Shown: one piece after another, positions 58,655 through 64,000 of the stretch
Position numbering within the stretch: the stretch's first letter is position 1
Layout: each line of letters opens with the position of its first letter
Source of the DNA: Streptomyces flavofungini
GTDB taxonomy: Bacteria; Actinomycetota; Actinomycetes; Streptomycetales; Streptomycetaceae
Assembly (NCBI RefSeq): GCF_014650815.1
Contig: NZ_BMVR01000014.1
Span: forward strand, 186,001 to 250,000
DNA: 64,000 bases
Reading direction: 5' to 3'
Notes under the pieces: model-generated
What the model was told of the DNA's origin: nothing
Databases searched by the model: none
What the model saw: only the letters and a program-made list of their open reading frames with translations
Made by a program: the position numbers and the translations under genes

Positions 58655-58669
58655 GGTGAGCTGTGGTTC

Positions 58670-58729
58670 CTAGTACCAGTACCAGCGGCGGCCGGGCTGG
58701 TTGGTGAAGATGCGACGCATCGTGGCCAT
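58670..58729 (-). CDS. 19-residue putative P450-modified RiPP precursor peptide
   Basis: The peptide is MATMRRIFTNQPGRRWYWY. It follows the P450 stop by seven bases. Its ribosome site (GGAGGTGA, eight bases before the ATG) is the best in the window and overlaps the P450 stop codon, showing that the short frame is meant to be translated. The C-terminal Trp-Tyr-Trp-Tyr resembles the aromatic cores of biarylitides, cittilins and atropopeptides, whose tiny precursors are cross-linked at Trp/Tyr side chains by a neighbouring P450. A basic leader of about 15 residues precedes it. Protease and exporter are not adjacent, as is common for these clusters. The role is inferred from sequence and pairing. 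Confidence 0.85.
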   Translation of the reverse strand: MATMRRIFTNQPGRRWYWY

Positions 58730-58736
58730 GTGGTTC

Positions 58737-59906
58737 TCACCTCCCTCCCGTGTCGTGTGCGATGTCGTGTCCGGTGGGCGGCCTGAGCGTGCGGTGGAGC
58801 GTGAACGGTCGTGGCACGTTGCCCTCGGCCATGGCCGGTCGGGTGTCTCCGCCGGTGACGGCCAGGCGGGCGTCGTGGGAGAGCGCGGTCAGCGACTCGC
58901 TGATCAGCGTGTGCGCCACCGCCGCGCCCGCGCAGGTGAAGGGGCCCGCGCCGAACGGGATGAAGGGGCCGTACAGGCCCGGTCCGGCCCAGCGGTCGGG
59001 CTGGAACGCGTCCGGGTCCTTCCAGTGGCGCACGTCGTGGTGCAGCAGGTACGGGCTGACGGAGAGGAGTTCGCCGGGCGGGAACTCCGTGCCGCCGATC
59101 TTGACAGCGTGTGGGAGGACCCGGCCGAGCATCCAGGCCATGGGGCGGTGCCGCAGTGCCTCGCGTACGACGTGGTCGGCGGGCCACGGCCAGGGCGAGG
59201 TGGGTTCGTGGTGCAGGCAGGCGAGGAGCAGCGACCACGCCAGTGAGGCGCTGAGCGGGGCCATGACCGCCCGGAACAGCATCAGGTGCAGATCGGCCAC
59301 GGTCCGGTCGGCCGCCTCGGCGGGAGGGCAGGCGCTGAGCACGGCGTCCAGTACGTCGCGCGGCTCGCCGACGCCGCGTTCCCGGCGGTGTCGCACCTGC
59401 TCGGTCAGGGCGGTGGCCAGCTTGGGGCGCAGGACCTCGGCGCGGGCCCGCTGCCAGACGTGCGGTGCGCGCACCGCTACGCCCCCGAGCGCGGCTCGGC
59501 GCATCAACGTGCGCGTGGCGGCGGGGGTTTCGGGGTGCAGGAGCAGGTCTTCGAGGCCGTGGTGGACCAGGAGGGTCCCGGCGTCGGGCCAGCGGCTGGT
59601 GGCCGGGAGCGCGGCCACCGCCTCGGTGAGCGCGGCGCGGTAGTGCGGCACGCCCGCCCGCAGCACGTCACGTACCGCGTGGCCGACGTCGATCTGCGCG
59701 CGGCGCGTGGGCAACAGTTCGCCGAAGAAGCCGGATCTGCCCGTGTTGTAGTCCGGGCTGCGAAGCAACGTCTGCGCCAGCTCGGCGTCCGTGACGCACC
59801 AGCCGCCCCCGGGAAGCGGAATCAGACCCGTCGTGCTGCGGCGACGGAGGTCCTCAAGGTACGCCAGCGGATCGCGCCGGAACCGACGCCTGTCCCCGAC
59901 TTTCAC
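58737..59906 (-). CDS. Cytochrome P450, probable RiPP cross-linking enzyme
   Basis: 389-residue soluble P450. The heme loop is PFGAGPFTCAGA with axial ligand Cys325, and the K-helix is VREALRHRPMAW (ExxR). The I-helix (LFRAVMAPLSASLAWSLLLA) lacks the usual AGxxT acid-alcohol pair, a feature also seen in P450s that make aryl cross-links in RiPPs. GTG start after AGGGGGTGG. No ferredoxin gene is near. It is co-transcribed with the 19-residue aromatic peptide gene directly downstream, which is the probable substrate. A general tailoring P450 is the alternative. Confidence 0.9.
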   Translation of the reverse strand: MKVGDRRRFRRDPLAYLEDLRRRSTTGLIPLPGGGWCVTDAELAQTLLRSPDYNTGRSGFFGELLPTRRAQIDVGHAVRDVLRAGVPHYRAALTEAVAALPATSRWPDAGTLLVHHGLEDLLLHPETPAATRTLMRRAALGGVAVRAPHVWQRARAEVLRPKLATALTEQVRHRRERGVGEPRDVLDAVLSACPPAEAADRTVADLHLMLFRAVMAPLSASLAWSLLLACLHHEPTSPWPWPADHVVREALRHRPMAWMLGRVLPHAVKIGGTEFPPGELLSVSPYLLHHDVRHWKDPDAFQPDRWAGPGLYGPFIPFGAGPFTCAGAAVAHTLISESLTALSHDARLAVTGGDTRPAMAEGNVPRPFTLHRTLRPPTGHDIAHDTGGR

Positions 59907-60105
59907 CGAGCCACCCCCTGGCGAGCCGCTCGACGCCGGATACCGGACCCCACAGGCCGAGTCTCACGTCAACAGCGTGCCGCCCCACGGACTGCCCGCC
60001 GCAGGAGCCAGAAAACCGATCCCCCGACGCTGTCACTCCAACGAGTCATACAGGTATGCCTATCGGCCAGCGATCCGCGATTCCGCGCCAAGGGGCCCCG
60101 AGGAG

Positions 60106-60498
60106 TCAGCGGGCGGCCGCGGCCGTCTTGTCGCGCGCCCGGACCCGGTCGACGGACCACGCGCCCAGCGCCACCAGCACGGCCACCGCGGCCGCGTAGA
60201 CCGGGAGCCACAGGGTCGTGGTGGCGGACAGGCAGTCGGCGACGGCGGTATGGCTCTGGACGTCCTGCGCCTGGGCCAACGCGGCACCGTCACGGTCGGC
60301 CGCTTTGGCCAGGGCCGCCTCCGTCCGCAGCTTCGCGTAGGCGCCGAGGGCGGGACACCTGTCGCGCGTGCCCGGCATCGGGAAGAGCCACGCCCAGCGC
60401 TGCAGCATCGGGGCCAGCGCGATGGCCGCGCACAGGCCGACGACCAGCGAATACGCCGTCAGGTTCCCACGTACGCGCAGCGGAGGCCGGGCGTCCAT
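60106..60498 (-). CDS. Small membrane protein
   Basis: 130-residue protein with two clear membrane segments (LTAYSLVVGLCAAIALAPMLQRW and TTLWLPVYAAAVAVLVALGAW) flanking an extracytoplasmic region with two cysteines (RCPALG and DCLSAT) that could form a disulfide. Basic residues after the second segment suggest both ends are cytoplasmic. The start at 60498 lies within the preceding gene, overlapping its last 40 bases. No known family. Confidence 0.7.
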   Translation of the reverse strand: MDARPPLRVRGNLTAYSLVVGLCAAIALAPMLQRWAWLFPMPGTRDRCPALGAYAKLRTEAALAKAADRDGAALAQAQDVQSHTAVADCLSATTTLWLPVYAAAVAVLVALGAWSVDRVRARDKTAAAAR

Positions 60499-60701
60499 GT
60501 CGGCATCCGGTACAGGGTGAAGAGCACCGCGAGCAGCGTCACCCCGATGTAGGTGGCGAACCACTGCCACGAACCCTGCGCGAGCATGGCCGTCAACACG
60601 GCGCCGAGCGCGATGCCGATGACCCCCGACTGGCTGGAGGCGTCACGGCCCGCACCGGCGAACGCCGGACTGCGGGCTCCCTGGGGGCTGGCTTCGTCCA
60701 C
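60459..60701 (-). CDS. Small membrane protein
   Basis: 80-residue protein with a GTG start preceded by GGAGGGACC. A Gly/Ala/Ser-rich head is followed by two hydrophobic segments (VIGIALGAVLTAMLAQ and WFATYIGVTLLAVLFTLY). It overlaps the next small membrane gene by 40 bases, so the two are likely co-translated and may form one complex. Unknown function. Confidence 0.7.
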   Translation of the reverse strand: MDEASPQGARSPAFAGAGRDASSQSGVIGIALGAVLTAMLAQGSWQWFATYIGVTLLAVLFTLYRMPTWTPGLRCAYVGT

Positions 60702-60800
60702 GGTCCCTCCTGCCTGGTCCGGCCCTCAGCATCCCGGCCCGTCGCGCCACCGGCCTGCCGCCATGCCGGACCGGCCCGAAAACCTGGCCTGGTCGGCGGG

Positions 60801-61904
60801 TCACCCGCCCCGAGCGGCCTCGGCCTCGATGTTCTCCGGGTGATGGCAGGCCACCCGCCGGCCGGGCAGCAGCTCAAGGAGCGGTGGTTCGGTCGTTCCG
60901 CAGCGTTCCGTCGCCTTCCAGCACCGGGTGTGGAAGCGGCAGCCGCTCGGTGGGGAGATCGGGGAGGGCACGTCGCCGCTCAGGAGGATGCGGTCGTTCT
61001 TGGCGTGTTTGCGGCGGGGGTCCGGGATGGGGACGGCGGACATCAGGGCTTTGGTGTACGGGTGCATCGGGGCCTTGTAGAGGGAGTCCCGGTCGGCCAG
61101 TTCGACGATCTTGCCGAGGTACATGACCGCGATCCGGTCCGAGACGTGCCGGACGACCGAGAGGTCGTGCGCGATGATCACGTAGGTGAGCCCGAGCTCC
61201 TGCTGGAGGTCGTCCAGCAGGTTGACGACCTGGGCCTGGATCGACACGTCGAGTGCGGAGACCGGCTCGTCGGCGACCACGAGTTTCGGTTTGAGGGCGA
61301 GCGCGCGGGCGATGCCGATGCGCTGGCGCTGGCCGCCGGAGAACTCGTGCGGGTAGCGGTTGTAGTGCTCGGGGTTGAGCCCCACCACCGAGAGGAGTCG
61401 CTGCACTTCCTTCTTGACGCCGCCGCGGGGCGAGACGTGCTGCAGCGCGAAGGGGGCGCCGACGATGGTGCCGATGGTGTGGCGCGGGTTCAGCGAGGAG
61501 TAGGGGTCCTGGAAGATCATCTGCACGTCCCGGCGCAGCGGCCGCATACCGGCGACGCCGAGGTGCGTGATGTCCGTGCCCTCGAACTCGACCGTCCCTG
61601 CGCTCGGTTCGAGCAGCCGGGTGATCAGCCTGCCCATCGTCGACTTGCCGCACCCGGACTCGCCGACGACGCCCAGGGTCTCGCCCGGCCAGACCTCGAA
61701 GTCCAGCTCGTCGACCGCGCGCACGGCACCGACCTGCCGCTGGAACAGGCCCTTCTTGATCGGGAAGTGCTTCCGCAGTCCCGTCACCTTCAGCAGGGCG
61801 TCACCCGGGGGCCTGGCGGGGGCCGCCCCGCCGGACCCGGCAGGGGCGGCACCGTCGCTCCACTCGGAAATGGTCATGGCTGCGTCCTTGGAGTTCTCGC
61901 TCAC
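60801..61904 (-). CDS. Oligopeptide ABC transporter ATP-binding protein (DppF/OppF type)
   Basis: 367-residue ATPase. Walker A is GESGCGKSTMG, the signature motif FSGGQRQRIGIARAL, Walker B LVVADEPVSALD and the switch IAHDLSVVRHVSDRIAVMYLG. The C-terminal CRFHTRCWKATERCG is the oligopeptide/dipeptide C-domain with iron-sulfur-like cysteines known from OppD/F proteins. GTG start overlapping the preceding stop (GTGA). It energises peptide uptake together with the next ATPase gene. Confidence 0.95.
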   Translation of the reverse strand: MSENSKDAAMTISEWSDGAAPAGSGGAAPARPPGDALLKVTGLRKHFPIKKGLFQRQVGAVRAVDELDFEVWPGETLGVVGESGCGKSTMGRLITRLLEPSAGTVEFEGTDITHLGVAGMRPLRRDVQMIFQDPYSSLNPRHTIGTIVGAPFALQHVSPRGGVKKEVQRLLSVVGLNPEHYNRYPHEFSGGQRQRIGIARALALKPKLVVADEPVSALDVSIQAQVVNLLDDLQQELGLTYVIIAHDLSVVRHVSDRIAVMYLGKIVELADRDSLYKAPMHPYTKALMSAVPIPDPRRKHAKNDRILLSGDVPSPISPPSGCRFHTRCWKATERCGTTEPPLLELLPGRRVACHHPENIEAEAARGG

Positions 61905-62934
61905 AGCTGCGGCGCGATCTCTTCGTTCCAGATGCGCTTCTGCTGCTCGGCCGACAGGTGGCAGGCGGCCCAGTGCCGCCCGCCGACCTCCGTCAGCTCG
62001 GGGCGGATGGTGCGGGTGACGTCGTCCTTGGGGACGTCGGCGTACGGGCAGCGCGGGTTGAAGGCGCAGCCGGACGGGAGGTTGATGAGGGAGGGCGGGG
62101 AGCCCTTGACCGGAATGAGGCGTTCCTGCTGGTCGCGGTCGAGCCGCGGCATGGAGCCGAGCAGGCCCCAGGTGTAGGGGTGCCGGGGCTCGTGGAACAC
62201 CTCGTCCGCCGGGCCGCGCTCGACGCAGCGGCCGCCGTACATCACCAGGATGTCGTCGGCCAGCTCGGCGACGACGCCCAGGTCGTGGGTGATGATGATG
62301 ACGGCGGAGCCGAACTCCTTCTGCAGGTCCCGGATCAGGTCCAGGATCTGCGCCTGCACGGTGACGTCCAGGGCGGTGGTCGGCTCGTCCGCGATGAGCA
62401 GCTCGGGGTTGTTGACCAGCGACATCGCGATCATCGCGCGCTGACGCATGCCGCCGGAGAACTCGTGCGGGTAGGAGTCGACGCGCTTGTCCGGCTGCGG
62501 GATGCCCACCCGGTCGAGCATCTCGACGGCCCTGCGGCGCGCGGCCTTGCTCTCGACGCGGTGGTGGATCCGGTACGCCTCCACGATCTGCTTGCCGATC
62601 GTGTAGTACGGGTGCAGCGCGGACAGCGGATCCTGGAAGATCATCGCCATCTCGCGGCCGCGGAGCCTGCGTACGTGGTCGGGGTCGGCCGAGAGCAGTT
62701 CGGTGCCGTCCAGCCAGATCTCGCCCGATATCCGTGCCTTGCGCCTGCCGTACTGGCCGGCGGTGTGCAGGCCCATGATGCCGAGCGAGGTCACGGACTT
62801 GCCGGAGCCGGACTCCCCCACGATGCCGAGGGTCCTGCCCTTCTCCAGTTGGAAGCTGAGCCCGTCGACGGACTTCACCAGGCCGTCGTCGGTCGGGAAG
62901 TGCACCTTCAGGTCGCGCACGTCCAGGAAGGCTG

Positions 62935-62938
<4 letters not shown>
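61901..62938 (-). CDS. Oligopeptide ABC transporter ATP-binding protein (DppD/OppD type)
   Basis: 345-residue ATPase. Walker A GESGSGKSVTSLGIMGL, signature FSGGMRQRAMIAMSL, Walker B LLIADEPTTALDVTVQAQIL, H-loop IITHDLGVVAELAD. The C-terminal part ends with CAFNPRCPYADVPKDD, the oligopeptide-binding C-domain. ATG overlaps the permease stop (ATGA) and the stop overlaps the next GTG. Part of a binding protein - permease - DppD - DppF operon. Confidence 0.95.
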
Positions 62939-63933
<995 letters not shown>

Positions 63934-63937
63934 GGCG

Positions 63938-64000
63938 CTACTTCGCGTTCTTCAGGCCGAGGTTGACGAAGTCGTACATGCCGCTGAAGCCGTCAGAGGT
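63938..64000 (-). CDS. Oligopeptide ABC transporter substrate-binding protein (C-terminal end only)
   Basis: The last 20 residues (TSDGFSGMYDFVNLGLKNAK) and a TAG stop are visible at the window edge, in frame and in the direction of the permease gene four bases away. The ending is typical of family 5 (DppA/OppA) binding proteins of Streptomyces. The rest lies outside. Confidence 0.75.
   Translation of the reverse strand, partial: TSDGFSGMYDFVNLGLKNAK

Noticed and set aside
58601..58680. A second precursor peptide near the P450-peptide pair
   Set aside because: The remaining space is the terminator stem; no other short frame has a ribosome site or aromatic tail.

Overview
The window is high-GC actinobacterial DNA, almost certainly from a Streptomyces chromosome. 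The signs are very strong GC bias at third codon positions, frequent GTG starts, many ATGA/GTGA stop-start overlaps, secreted chitinase, chitosanase and alpha-glucanase genes, a mycothiol-type deacetylase, and a chitinase promoter carrying the DasR-type repeat pair typical of the genus. I see no tRNA, rRNA, CRISPR array, insertion sequence or integrase. Products are assigned by reading the proteins; no database search was possible.

Layout. 1-8061: a LacI-family regulator (cut by the window edge), a sugar ABC importer, an intracellular GH13 glucosidase and a secreted GH87-like alpha-1,3-glucanase, together a probable alpha-1,3-glucan utilisation locus. 8119-27792: a mosaic of single genes and regulator/target pairs: lipoprotein, two HTH regulators of the MmyB type, NAD(P)H oxidoreductase, methyltransferase/TetR pair with twin operators, aspartate aminotransferase, coupled serine hydrolase and tripeptidyl aminopeptidase, Mca-like deacetylase, TetX-like monooxygenase/TetR pair with three phased operators, cupin, SGNH hydrolase/TetR pair, long-form GAPDH, SnoaL-like protein, GH46 chitosanase and a formylglycine-generating enzyme. 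27746-33000: GH19 chitinase under DasR-like sites, a decayed siderophore-uptake locus that still has an iron box, a TetR/amidase pair and a truncated LysR gene. 33107-39462: hypothetical and small-enzyme genes, including a hydrolase/TetR pair separated by two 24-bp operators.

39571-58590 is the most striking part: about 19 kb of co-directional genes, nearly all joined by stop-start overlaps. The first block is a CHAT protease, a DUF2384-like antitoxin-type protein and a RES-domain (NAD-degrading family) protein. After a 208-base gap comes a second block: small protein, vWA, PP2C phosphatase, kinase-like protein, radical SAM activase, coiled-coil protein, two-domain AAA+ ClpB-like ATPase, degenerate Hsp70-like protein, zinc-ribbon GTPase, large GTPase-associated protein and membrane-anchored zinc-ribbon GTPase. 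The parts suggest a multi-component NTP-dependent conflict or stress system: kinase/phosphatase/vWA signalling, GTPase and AAA+ switching, and a protease and NAD-degrading enzyme as effectors. This function is inference.

58670-59906, facing it across a strong shared terminator, is a cytochrome P450 followed by a 19-residue peptide gene ending in Trp-Tyr-Trp-Tyr, with a near-perfect ribosome site overlapping the P450 stop. This looks like a minimal P450-modified RiPP cluster (biarylitide, cittilin or atropopeptide type). 60106-64000 holds two small membrane proteins and an oligopeptide ABC transporter (two ATPases, one permease, and the C-terminus of the binding protein).
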